Shown here piece after piece: positions 22,201 through 30,123 of a stretch of DNA of 30,123 bases (position 1 is its first letter; every line of letters starts with the position of its first letter). This stretch comes from Stemphylium vesicarium (taxonomy: Eukaryota > Ascomycota > Dothideomycetes > Pleosporales > Pleosporaceae). The stretch spans positions 1 to 30,123 of the forward strand of contig QXCR01000251.1 of the NCBI GenBank assembly GCA_004380135.1. The letters run 5' to 3'. Made by a program: the position numbers and the translations under genes. The notes under the pieces are model-generated. The model made no database searches and had not been told where the DNA came from. It saw only the letters and a program-made list of their open reading frames with translations.

Positions 22201-22345
22201 CTACGCGCCTTATACTCATTATCATCCTTCATTTCGTGCGACTATTGGCTGCCAACATCGCATCCTTCGACCGGAAGAGGTCTTTGCTTGTTATCGGTAA
22301 CACCGTACATAGGTTGCCGTGCCCCGTCTTCTCAGGTTCGTAACA
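22201..22345 (-). repeat. GC-rich island, possibly one end of an LTR
   Basis: About 145 bases of normal composition lie between two RIP-mutated stretches. On the minus strand the block begins TGTTACGAACCTGAGAAG, a good LTR-like start. It is preceded there by 225 bases (22346-22570) that stay open in one frame if stops are read as Gln (LKALGSLGSLRDLG). No second copy or target duplication was seen. Confidence 0.35.
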
Positions 22346-22570
22346 TTAAGCTACTAATAGGCTACTTCTAATAAAAAATTCCTAATTATCTCTCTTATAG
22401 GAGGTAGGCCTTACTTAGTAAACTTAGTAATATATTATATAAGCCCTAGCTCTTAGTATAGGCTAAGTTTAAGCTAATAAGTTACCTAGGTCTCTTAAGG
22501 AGCCTAAAGACCCTAGTGCCTTTAGAATAGCGTAACTCTATATATCCTATACTAATTAGCTATTACTTAG

Positions 22571-23107
22571 TATAAGAACTTTTTTTTTAGCTCTAGTGAT
22601 TTAATTTCTTTAATTTCCTCCTTAATTGCTCGGATATTGACAGAGTTACGACGCGTCAAAGTTGGTGGCTGCTTTGGTGTTTTGGTGTTCAGCGATCGTT
22701 GCGCGAATCCGATCGTTCCGCGCACGGGCACGTTACCCACCAGTCGTACAACGCGCACTAGGACATCGTCAACTCTCCACAATCTGCACCGGGAGCCGGG
22801 CAGGTCGGACTCCGTCGTACAAGACGCAATCGCCTTTTCCAGATGGCACTAGAAGTGTTGAAATGAATGTCATGAATCGCATTAGCAGAATCCTGGCAGT
22901 TGTCTAGTTCAGAGTTTACGATGGGTGCTCGAGGCGACAACCCTCGTCGTACAAAGGGCCTTGGCATGTCGCAGGTCAGCATCTCTCTATGACGGCCGCC
23001 GGGTGTGTCGGTTCCCATCTCACACATCACGAAGCAAAGAGCCTCTCAATATATCTATTGAAGGCATCACGACTTGCTTCTAGGGTATACCGACCTGCAA
23101 CGGACTA
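22571..23107. other. Unmutated DNA upstream of the amidohydrolase relic, no gene recognised
   Basis: The base composition changes sharply to normal here. Overlapping short open frames on both strands (for example 22758-23030 on the minus strand, 90 codons) have no features I recognise and probably arise by chance. The missing N-terminal half of the amidohydrolase would be expected here, but no metal-binding HxH motif can be read. Confidence 0.5.
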
Positions 23108-23831
23108 TACTGGAAAGACGGCTACGAAGAGCGTTTTGGAGGGCGCACCATAGGCGTCCGCAATATCATGGAAGAAACATTAGACTTTGCCTTCGATTTG
23201 CGCCACAACCGGCCTGTGATTGTACCTTCTCCCCACTTCTCCAGATGAGATTGATAAGTACATTGAGAAGGCCGAGAAGGTGATGCAGAAGTACGGAATC
23301 AAGAAAACCGGTTGACCCATAGAACACGCAATGATCACTCGCGAGGGTCAAACTCAAAAGCCATAAGGGCTTGGCTTTGGTGTCATGGTGAACGTCGGAT
23401 ACACGGATGGAGTGGGAGATGTGGTCAGTGAAACTGTCGGCCCGAAAGGTCCCGAGGGTCTCAAGGCTATGCGGGATTTACTCGACGCTGGCTTGACAGT
23501 AGGCGGTTGCCTCAATTAAGGCCCAATGGAACCCTGGCGGTGCCTTCAGCTCTGCATCACACATCAGATGTTCCCTAGTGGCCACTTCAACAATGGAAAG
23601 AGGCAAGTCATTACCCAGGTCGAAGCGCTGGATACTTTTACCGAACAAGTTGCGGCCATCATGCGGTGGGAACGTATTGGAGCTTTGAACCCGGGCTATC
23701 ACGAGGATTTGATCATAACGGATCGCAATCCGATAACCTGCGATGTGAGTGAGATGGCTGATGTCAAAGTCCTTACAACTGTTGGGGCACGTGTTGTTTG
23801 GGATGATGGTACGATTGCGGTAGATAAGTAG
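23108..23831 (+). pseudogene. C-terminal half of an amidohydrolase (amidohydrolase 3-like), degraded
   Basis: Reading from 23108, one frame gives YWKDGYEERFGG, then NIMEETLDFAFDLRHNRPVI. A frameshift near 23235 moves to a second frame with SPDEIDKYIEKAEKVMQKYG, then PIEHAMI, LGFGVMVNVGYTDGVGD, PEGLKAMRDLLDAGLTVGG, LQLCITHQM, QVITQVEALDTFTEQVA and a typical metal-dependent hydrolase end, GALNPGYHEDLIITDRNP, followed by VLTTVGARVVWDDG. It stops at TAG 23829-23831. In-frame stops are TGA 23313, TAA 23364 and TAA 23517. Two of these fall where relatives have Trp (WPIEHA, SDWGP). Such enzymes hydrolyse C-N bonds in small molecules. The N-terminal half is missing. It converges with the P450 gene, whose stop is 91 bp away. 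A decayed host gene, not a transposon. Confidence 0.8.
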
Positions 23832-23921
23832 GTAGATTTTGGAGTAGAGTTTTAATACGATAGATCGTCGAAGCTGAGGAATGCTATTCGCCCGTGTATA
23901 GCCGAGCTTGACTGTGTTCTG

Positions 23922-25929
23922 TTAAGGTCTCCTAGACTTCACTCGGACAATTATACCCTCTTGCCTTGCAAAGAAGGTGTTTCGAGTGTGCCATTGTGTC
24001 TGTCCCGGATCATAGAACTCAAATCGGTAGTTCCAGATCAATTGCGGTGACAACTTGTGCAATTCGAGGAGTGCAATGTTCTTCCCTATGCAGGTCCTTG
24101 TTCCGCCCCCAAATGCCATCATGTACTTGTCCATGTAGTTTGCGCGCACTGTGTCCATCCAGCGATCCGGGTTGAATTCGTCCGCATCTTGACCGAAGAC
24201 TCGCTGATCAAAATGCATGACGGCTGCGTTGATTCCAACCGTGTAGCCTTCGGGGATGAACTGTCCGCAAAGCTCGATGCCCCCGCGTGGGACGGTTCGT
24301 GGCAGAGCTGTGTCGAAGAAGCGTTAAAACAAAAGATTCTCCTGTGTCCGCTGGAAGATGAAAAGGGGGGCACTTACATAGCTGTGCTCCGGGGTGAATT
24401 CTGAGCGCCTCCGTAATGCACGCACACAGATAAGGGAGCTGACTCGCTTGCTTGTACGTCGGCGGCATACTCAAGCGGCCTTCATTGACAGCCTCATCGA
24501 TCTCCTTTTCGAGACGAGAGTAGGCATCAGGGCTGTGCATCAAATGATAGAACAGTGATCGGAATGCAATAGCTGTTCATAAGTTCAAGTCAGCGCAACG
24601 TCCCGAGATCAGCGGCAATAGACAGGCGGGTCTCCAAGCCCGCAAATATCATCTGGAGACTCCAGCCGAGAGTGAGAACTCCCCAATCCCCAGATATCAG
24701 CTCAGTGTGAGCACCTGGGAAACGCCCCATTGTTACGTACCAGTCGTATCGCTGCCCGCGAAAAGTGCACCAAAGGATTCTTGTTCGACATCGCCCCAGG
24801 TGAAGTCCATCTTTTCGCCTTTCTTTTCGTAGACGTCAAAGACCTGTTGCGCCATGTCTGCCCTGGTCACATTATGACGGGATCCATACGCTTCCTTCAT
24901 CAACCGCGCTGAGGAGGAGCCTATGTTCTTTCTGGTTCTCGTGTGTTAGTGTATGTGAGAGTGGAAGAGATAGCATGGGAAGTCTTACACGCCGTTCCTG
25001 ATGTCTTTACCAGCAGCCGTAAGCATAGTGCCCATGCCGATCAGGGGCCTCAATATGGGAGGTGCGACACCCATCAAGCACACGAATGGGATCATCTTAT
25101 CCAGCGACTTGATCCAGTCGTTCTGGTCCTTGCCTTCATCCAGAAAGCCAAAAGCTTGGCCGTAGAACAACTCGCCAATGATGTCAAACGTATACCTGTT
25201 CGCTTGTGAGTAAGACCCTTCCGATTCGAAGAAGAGTAATGGTAAAGTACCAATGCAGCCATTCGCCAAGATCGCACGGCTTGCCCGATTTGGCAAACTG
25301 TCCTAGGCGCTCCACAAGAAGTTCGCTGCAAGAATCGACATACTCTTCTGACTTGGCAACGTTCGTCATGGAGTAGATGCTAGCGATGATTCTGCGCCTT
25401 TGTCCGTGTTTCTTGTCGCTCTTGCAAGAGAAGATGTCGCCATGGACGCTGAATCCGGTTGTGTTGTACGGCTCATAGAATTCCGCTTTGTCCAGGGCGT
25501 TGGAAAAGCGGTAAACGGTCGCGAAAGCTTCTGGGCTGCGCTTACGTTAGCATCCCATTCCACAAAGTCTCAGGCCACAACCTTGGATATGAAGTAACCC
25601 AAATATAGGGCAATACAGATAGCGAAGCTCCCGCGCTATGACGAAGGCATGTACGAAGGGTAAATCATGACTTACTCAGAACAAGACACCTCATTCGGTG
25701 AGATACGTATCAATGGCCCATGTTTAGCATGCAGAGCTCTCTCATGCTTCTCAACATCTTCGGTCCAAATCTTGCGCATGTACCAGAAGCGTGAGATTTT
25801 TGCCAACAAGGGTCCCGGAATTCGCCTGAGAGGATGGAGGGCGATTGCGTAGAAAAGCCAAATCAAGAAGGATATGACAGGCAATGCTATACAAAGCCAG
25901 GGATTCGGGAGGCTATAACTTAACAACAT
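23922..25929 (-). CDS. Cytochrome P450 monooxygenase, six exons, 505 aa
   Basis: The exons (minus strand) are 25929-25676, 25535-25251, 25195-24989, 24931-24741, 24572-24378 and 24307-23922. Their sum is 1518 nt, an exact 506 codons with the TAA stop, and every intron is GT...AG (140, 55, 57, 168 and 70 nt). The product starts with a membrane anchor (residues about 12-32, LCIALPVISFLIWLFYAIAL), followed by the proline-rich hinge RRIPGPLL, so it should sit in the ER membrane facing the cytosol. Hallmarks are the I-helix AGSDTT, EALR of the K-helix ExxR, NPDRW of the PERF region, and the haem loop FGGGTRTCIG with the Cys ligand. The sequence style (RISPNEVS, RRIIASIYSM, FDIIGELFYG) resembles fungal pisatin demethylase/benzoate 4-hydroxylase-like P450s. 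The substrate cannot be told. It reads as intact, with normal codon use, and there is no pathway gene beside it. Confidence 0.93.
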
Positions 25930-26274
25930 CGCGCTGTCGTGAGTGGAAGAAGAGGTGCCTGATAGTCGAAGAAGGATGAAGGCTTAGAGTCGACATCGAA
26001 AGAAACTTTGTACAATTCTGGAACTTAGGTAAGCCCACTACGGTGCTTAGACAAAAGAGGTGGGCGAGCGCCGGTATATGGAAGAATTGATGATGGCTAG
26101 CGGCTGACATGTTGTACGACACTACCTATGTATGGGCCCCATTTTTATCAAGGTACCCCGGACCTATCACGTGCTAGTAGTAACAAACATCCCGTCTTGA
26201 TCAGTCTGTAGTGCTGGTCATTCTAGATGGGTGGGGAAGATAACAGACGTACTGCACCTTAAAGCTCGTGTAAC
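25930..26274 (-). promoter_or_regulatory. Upstream region of the P450 gene
   Basis: Normal-composition intergenic DNA directly 5' of the P450 start codon. No TATA box or known operator can be named with confidence. A small open frame at 25913-26122 overlaps the P450 start and is not considered a gene. Confidence 0.4.
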
Positions 26275-26316
26275 GGGCTGAGCCCGAGGTCACATGACTA
26301 GGCCAGCGGCCTAGTC
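26275..26316. promoter_or_regulatory. Two perfect inverted repeats upstream of the P450 gene
   Basis: GGGCTGAGCCC (26275-26285, 5-bp arms around one G) is followed 10 bp later by GACTAGGCC-AGC-GGCCTAGTC (26296-26316, 9-bp arms). They lie 346-387 bp before the P450 start. GC-rich dyads of this kind are bound by zinc-cluster regulators in fungi, but no specific regulator can be named. Confidence 0.6.
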
Positions 26317-27107
26317 GCTTCCTTCCTTCTATCACTCCTTCCCCCAGCAGCCCGCGGGCCGTGCGCCAGCCCAAACAAAGCGGAATGGCCGCCCACTTCC
26401 TCTTCTTCTCTTCATCTCGACTGTAAATAGCATCTGGGTTAGGTAGCTGGAATACAGTGCCTACAGACCGTTCACAGCACGCTTGACTCCTCTTCTCTCA
26501 ATTGTCTAGAATGCGAGAAGGTGGAGAGTATGGGTCTGAATGACCCTCCAGAACGGGTGGCGCGGGCGGCCTTTCTTCTGTGCCTGCCATGGAAGCTGGA
26601 AGACAGGGTGACATCGCTTTTCCCTTCCGGTCATACGCCTCGAATCCGTTTCGCAAATCAAGCAGGAAGCGACGATATTATGCGCACTAGAAATAATGTA
26701 AATCAGGCTAGTGGTACCGACGATAAATAGCCTTGACTTCCTGGTACCGTTAGTTTGTCTGTACCAGATTTCCATTGCCTAACAACACTCCACTCCGCGG
26801 ACGCAAGGGAAGTAACAGGAGAACGCTCTAAGCTCACATTAGCCCACGTCAAAAAGGCATGATTAGGGGAGCTACGATCTTCCAAATCTCGACTTTCGGG
26901 CACTGTCCAAATGTCCCAATAATCCCAACTAGGACCTCCAGGAACTTATATCATTTTCAGCGAGATCAGGTCCTCGCACAAGCCATCGAAATAGGCAGTC
27001 GCAGGCACGAGGGGAGATGTACGCTATTCCTCATCTTTTGGTACATCCCGCTCAGTAAACGAGCCATGAGGAGTAAGCTCGCGTTCGGTAAAACATCGAA
27101 TTAGAAT
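26317..27107. other. Intergenic DNA, no supported gene
   Basis: Normal composition. Short open frames exist (26521-26730 plus, 69 codons, starting MESMGLNDPP; 26506-26775 minus; 26703-26903 minus; 26859-27104 plus), but they overlap one another on both strands, have no recognisable domain and no supporting splice structure. Confidence 0.5.
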
Positions 27108-27764
27108 TCAACAAAAAGGCTGTAGAGCTGCACCAAAAAAACTCTCGTTGAAATGGTCGCATTCAGACTTACCGTTGTTGGTATCCAGTATCCACCAAGT
27201 CTTCAGACCAGCCGCCTCGATCGCTCGCGATAACGGAAGAACGCCCTCTGGAGTCCGCGCTCCTGGAAACGGCCATATACCCGTCCGGTGGGGATCTTCG
27301 AGCGTGTAGTCTTCCTCCGGGTAATCGAAATGATTAATGTAGTAGTTTCGCGTCGTCGTGTAGCTAAACACGAGTCTGTCGCTGATATGTGAGAAAGGGA
27401 CGTGGCGGATAAAGTCAATCATTCGCTCGTTGAAGCCCACATGACGTGACTTCTCAAGCGGAAGCACGCTATCGGGACGCCCGCCTTGTTCCGCGTATGC
27501 AATGTCTTTTGGCTTTATAGATACCATTTTGGAGAGGAGCTCGTAGTATCACGTTATGCTAGCTACGATGGCATCGCGGTCGTAACTTGAGGCAGCGTCA
27601 TGGCTTGGTGGTGTGACCGACATTGTAGCGGATATCCAGTGTGAGGAAGTCCAAGAAGACCGTGATGAACGAATGGCGGTTTGATTTGACGAAATAGTCT
27701 TTTGTCTCTGCCTGGGAAAAGTTGTCTTCTCTATTTTTTGGCTGTCCGGGCTGGTCCACGGCAT
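27108..27764 (-). pseudogene. Fragment of an uncharacterised fungal protein (WWILDTxxG type), one in-frame stop
   Basis: One minus-strand frame runs from 27764 to 27108, broken only by TGA at 27549-27551. Before the stop it reads SHDAASSYDRDAIVASIT, and after it YYELLSKMVSIKPKDIAYA, then FNERMIDFIRHVPF, PHRTGIWPFPGARTPEGV and GLKTWWILDTNNG. The order 'YYxLLxxM...hydrophobic helix...P.G...TWWIIDTxxG' resembles a widespread ascomycete family of unknown function; this is from memory of the pattern, not a search. The TGA is probably a former Arg CGA. After LDTNNG there is a good donor (GTAAGT) and a possible acceptor 45 bp on, but no family-like downstream exon, so the gene looks truncated. The plausible start is Met of MSVTPPSHD (27621) or the upstream MPWTSPDS (27764). 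Confidence 0.6.
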
Positions 27765-28095
27765 CCGCGGGTTATCACGCTGAAAACCTACCTACTGAGG
27801 TAGGTGTGCTTGGCCTTGGCGGTAGCCTGCTAGCTGCTACCGGTTGCTTAAAACTTTTTGCTCTTACATTAGGTCCGCAGGAATCCAAAATGCAAGCAGC
27901 TGCAGGGTGGAAGCCGTAGGGCTCAGCTTAGCATTACCTCTGTTCTTAAATGGATGTAGGGGTCAACAAGCGAAATTACGCGCATAGGTAAAACATACCT
28001 ACTGTTCATATCTGCCACAGTTCTTAGAGATACTGCAAGAAGAAGCGGATGTCTTCCTAAAGTAGACTAAAAATCTAAACAACTATGATAAAGCG
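27765..28095. other. Unmutated intergenic DNA with a hairpin, no supported gene
   Basis: A perfect dyad ACCTACCT-ACTG-AGGTAGGT lies at 27786-27805. ATACCTACTG recurs at about 27999. A 65-codon open plus-strand frame (27722-27919) overlaps the antisense pseudogene and shows no domain. CA/TG content is normal up to about 28140. Confidence 0.5.
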
Positions 28096-28097
28096 TA

Positions 28098-28145
28098 ACG
28101 TACCTCACGGGTTCCTAGAACACGTGGGTTCGTGGAATACCTAAA
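28098..28145 (+). repeat. Possible Fot1-like terminal repeat at the edge of the island
   Basis: TA followed by ACGTACCTCACGGGTTCC, with CACGTGGGTTCGTGGAATAC 20 bases on, resembles the ends of the Fot1-like elements here (ACGTATTCCACC, GCGTGGGTCA) and coincides with the switch to RIP-mutated DNA. No matching right end was found, so a truncated element or coincidence is possible. Confidence 0.3.
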
Positions 28146-28597
28146 TTTACCATAGAATATTAATGATTTAGAGCTCAACAACTCTAGCTCTACTTAATAG
28201 AATATTTTAAAACTTTAATATAGTATATTTATATATACAAAATATTAGTCTTTATAGTCTTAACACGCTATACTTGAAGGAGAAGATATTAGAATTTTTT
28301 TACTAGAAGATTTTGGCGTATTCTTTTAAAAACTAAATAGCTTTTATTTTATTAGACTTCCACCTTCTTAAATTAAATTTCTTCAGCTTTATTTGTATAA
28401 AAATATTTGAATAAGTTCTTAGAATATTGCATCTAGTAGATCTAGATTTATTAAGTTATAGATTATTAATGGCAGGCCGGGTCAGGCCAGATGACGATAT
28501 ATACTATCCTGCACCATGATCAGTAGTTCACTGATCATACGTACCTTTTTGGTTGCATGGCGCAGTGGGGCAGGGCTGCGTCCTGACAATTAATTTC
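28146..28597. other. RIP-mutated DNA with a less mutated block at its end
   Basis: AT-rich to about 28470, then about 120 bases of normal composition (28471-28590) that contain the perfect dyad ATGATCAGT-AGTTC-ACTGATCAT at 28516-28538. No coding region recognised. Confidence 0.45.
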
Positions 28598-28680
28598 TAT
28601 AAAGGCCCGTCCTTAGAGGGTCCCAGGGTTAGTTCTTAGAAATAATCTAAGCGCGTAATAAATAGAGTAAATTAATAAGA
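28598..28680 (+). repeat. Dispersed repeat, copy 2 (other copy at 3427-3512)
   Basis: AGGCCCGTCCTTAGAGGG, then GCGCGTAATAAATAGAGTAA and ATTAATAAGATAC align with the copy near 3430. This copy continues past the point where the other is cut by a Fot1-like insertion, so it shows the uninterrupted target. Confidence 0.7.
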
Positions 28681-28775
28681 TACAGAATTTAATACAAAAT
28701 CTATTAATTTAAGAATTAAATACTAATTATTAAATTTTAAAATTAAATATAGTAACTATAAGAGTATGTTGTCTA

Positions 28776-29025
28776 TGTAAGGGGCTACGCTCAGAGAGCT
28801 ATCGCACAGGTATACTAAGATTGTATTCGATAGAGAAAGGAACTAAGGATAGCTACACTCTGAAGGTCATTTAGGGGCGGCGGCTCGGGATATCGTTTTA
28901 CTAGCGTGCTAGTATAGAATCTGGGTGTCTAGTGGCTTACTTAGATTCTATAAATAGTGCGCCTTACGCACGTAACTAAGATCCTATTAAGAAATAAGCT
29001 AATTAGGCTTTAGCCTATTATAATA
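28776..29025 (-). repeat. 3' LTR of a second gypsy element related to that at 9206
   Basis: It begins TGTAAGGGGCTACGCTC (compare TGTAAGGGGCTAGCTC at 9206) and ends GCCTATTATAATA, as does the 9206 LTR. The middle differs, so it is a related subfamily. The adjoining minus-strand purine run (AAGGGAGAAGAGAGG, 29026-29040) is its polypurine tract. The first 190 bases are little mutated. Confidence 0.8.
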
Positions 29026-29040
29026 CCTCTCTTCTCCCTT

Positions 29041-29820
29041 CTACTTAAAGGTAGAATCTACTAAAAATACTCTAGTAGGCGTCCCTTACTATCCTAAAGG
29101 CCCTTTATATAGGTTAACTACTATTCTAGCGCTTCTATCTTCTCTAGTAGTTCTACTAATTTAAGGGACGTTTAGTAGTACTCTTTCTACTTAATATTAT
29201 AGTATAGCTTCTATTCACGCCCCTAGCGCTTAAGCTGCTCGGCAATAATATCCTCTATAACGTACTTCTCCTCCCCGTCTACTTATAGTAGTAGTAGCTA
29301 ATAGTTATCTTATACTTAACTTAGTAGCGAGTCTATGCTAGTAGGGTAAAGTTAGTTAATATAGAAAATAGAGTAGTAACCTAGTAGAGTATCTAGTTTA
29401 ACTAAATAACTATTAACTATCTTAATTATAGTATACTTAGCGCTTTTCTAATTAAGCTTATAAGACTTATAGCTAGTACTATACTACTTATTAAGCCTTA
29501 GCTAGACCTTATTACTAACCTTATACTTCCTAGCCTCCTTATAGTGCTTATTCGCCTACTTCTCTTATTTAACTTAGGCTTTAGCTATACTAGCTTAAAC
29601 TAAGTCGAATACTTCTTAGAACTTAGCCGCGATAGTCTTAGCCTTCTCGCGCTCTAAGCGCTCTTTAGTACTATACTTCTTATAATTAGCGCCTTAGGGT
29701 ACTTCTAGCTATAGCGGGTCTACGTAGTAACCGTGTTATAGGAAGAATAGGGATACTCCTATTAACGTTGCGTCTCTTCTATTAATCGCTATCTAGGCTA
29801 TAGGGTAAAGAGGTGCCTAA
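29041..29820 (-). pseudogene. Gypsy pol 3' end: integrase C-terminal domain and chromodomain
   Basis: A minus-strand frame with RIP stops starts near 29820 with RRDATLIGVSLFFL, a stop, then HGYYVDPL (relatives: SPFFLxHGYxxxP). It continues with STKERLEREKAKTIAAKF, KYKVSNKV*LRLNK (relatives: YxVGDKVWLxLxN), SAKYTIIKIVNSYLVKLD and, near 29230-29130, a chromodomain (KYVIEDIIAEQLKR, GRE*KLYYNIK*KEYY, then KLVELLEKIEALE). The terminal helix ends just before the polypurine tract. The rest of the element is missing: the frame is cut near 29820 by the copia LTR. Inactive. Confidence 0.88.
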
Positions 29821-29822
29821 TT

Positions 29823-29962
29823 ATTGTACGTAATCTATACGTCATAGATTACGTGTACAAGAACACAATAGTTATAGTGATGCCATTCTAGTTAAAAGAG
29901 TACTAGTGCTTACTTAAGCTTACTAAGGCTTACTTAAGCTTTATTAAGCTTACATTCTAACA
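29823..29962 (-). repeat. 3' LTR of a copia-type element entering from the right
   Basis: On the minus strand the LTR starts TGTTAGAATGTAAGC at 29962, directly after the polypurine tract AAGGGGGCG (29963-29971), and ends near 29823 (CGTACAATA, from CAACA). It contains direct repeats of GCTTACTTAAGCTTACTAAG (29912-29952) and a 10-bp perfect dyad CGTAATCTAT-ACGTC-ATAGATTACG at 29830-29854. It interrupts the gypsy pol fragment. Confidence 0.7.
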
Positions 29963-30123
29963 CGCCCCCTTAAGCTTAATAAGCTTAATCCTAGTAGTAG
30001 TCGTTATAGCAATTTAGCAACTCCTTCTACTAGTATTACTCTTTTAGATAAGGTAGTAGATTTAATTCTACTTTAAAGTCCTTAATCTTTTGTATACTAA
30101 CAGTCTTTGTTAAGCTGTCTGCT
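29963..30123 (-). mobile_element. 3' end of a copia-type element, cut by the window edge
   Basis: Polypurine tract and about 150 bases of internal sequence, AT-rich with RIP-type stops on the minus strand. The body continues outside the window, so class assignment rests on the LTR and tract only. Confidence 0.5.

Noticed and set aside
22758..23030. 90-codon minus-strand frame
   Set aside because: Overlaps other equally long frames on both strands and has no recognisable feature; left as intergenic.
24119..24373. 84-codon minus-strand frame
   Set aside because: Shifted frame of the P450 gene running across intron 5; it lacks the family motifs.
24057..24404. 115-codon open frame on the plus strand
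   Set aside because: Antisense to P450 exons 5 and 6, which carry the haem-binding and NPDRW motifs.
26521..26730. 69-codon plus-strand frame starting MESMGLNDPP
   Set aside because: Possible small protein, but an 89-codon frame covers the opposite strand and there is no domain, intron or conservation evidence.
29912..29952. Repeated GCTTACTTAAGCTTACTAAGG units as a CRISPR-like array
   Set aside because: Only two or three adjoining units, no spacers, inside a retrotransposon LTR of a eukaryote.

Overview
The window looks like a piece of an ascomycete (Pezizomycotina) nuclear genome with strong repeat-induced point mutation (RIP). About four fifths of it is extremely AT-rich, packed with TA, and almost free of CpA/TpG, while C persists before C, G and T; that is the footprint of CpA-directed RIP. 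The spliced P450 gene has fungal-type introns, and the transposon families (chromodomain Ty3/gypsy, Ty1/copia, Fot1/pogo-like) are those of filamentous ascomycetes. A pleosporalean Dothideomycete is my guess only.

Layout. 1-3514: LTR and 3' pol remnants of a chromodomain gypsy element, an antisense coiled-coil reading frame, and a second LTR-like island. 3515-7371: a Fot1-like DNA transposon interrupted by a second Fot1-like element (4340-6171) and by a solo LTR (6991-7177); removing the insertions leaves 1831 bp, against 1832 bp for the inner element. 7372-9205: RIP-decayed DNA with another solo LTR and a 12-bp minisatellite. 9206-21510: a complete minus-strand chromodomain gypsy element (target duplication GTAGC) split by a complete minus-strand copia element at 11780-17947 (target duplication CTCTC). 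21511-22570: decayed DNA. 22570-28097: an island of ordinary base composition. 28098-30123: more RIP-mutated repeat DNA with a gypsy 3' end and the 3' LTR of a copia element that runs off the window.

The island carries the only gene that reads as intact: a six-exon minus-strand cytochrome P450 of 505 codons (23922-25929) with all hallmark motifs. It is flanked by two broken host genes: the C-terminal half of an amidohydrolase (23108-23831, three in-frame stops and a frameshift) and a fungal protein fragment (27108-27764, one in-frame TGA). Their stop codons fit C-to-T/G-to-A change, so RIP may have leaked from the surrounding repeats.

No transposon protein here is functional as written: coding frames can be followed over long distances only by reading TAG/TAA as mutated Gln or Trp codons, and the Fot1 catalytic Asp/Glu and the reverse transcriptase YxDD aspartates are changed. 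I found no CRISPR, rRNA or tRNA gene, and no convincing undescribed system. The best candidate for novelty is the antisense coiled-coil frame at 1217-1800.
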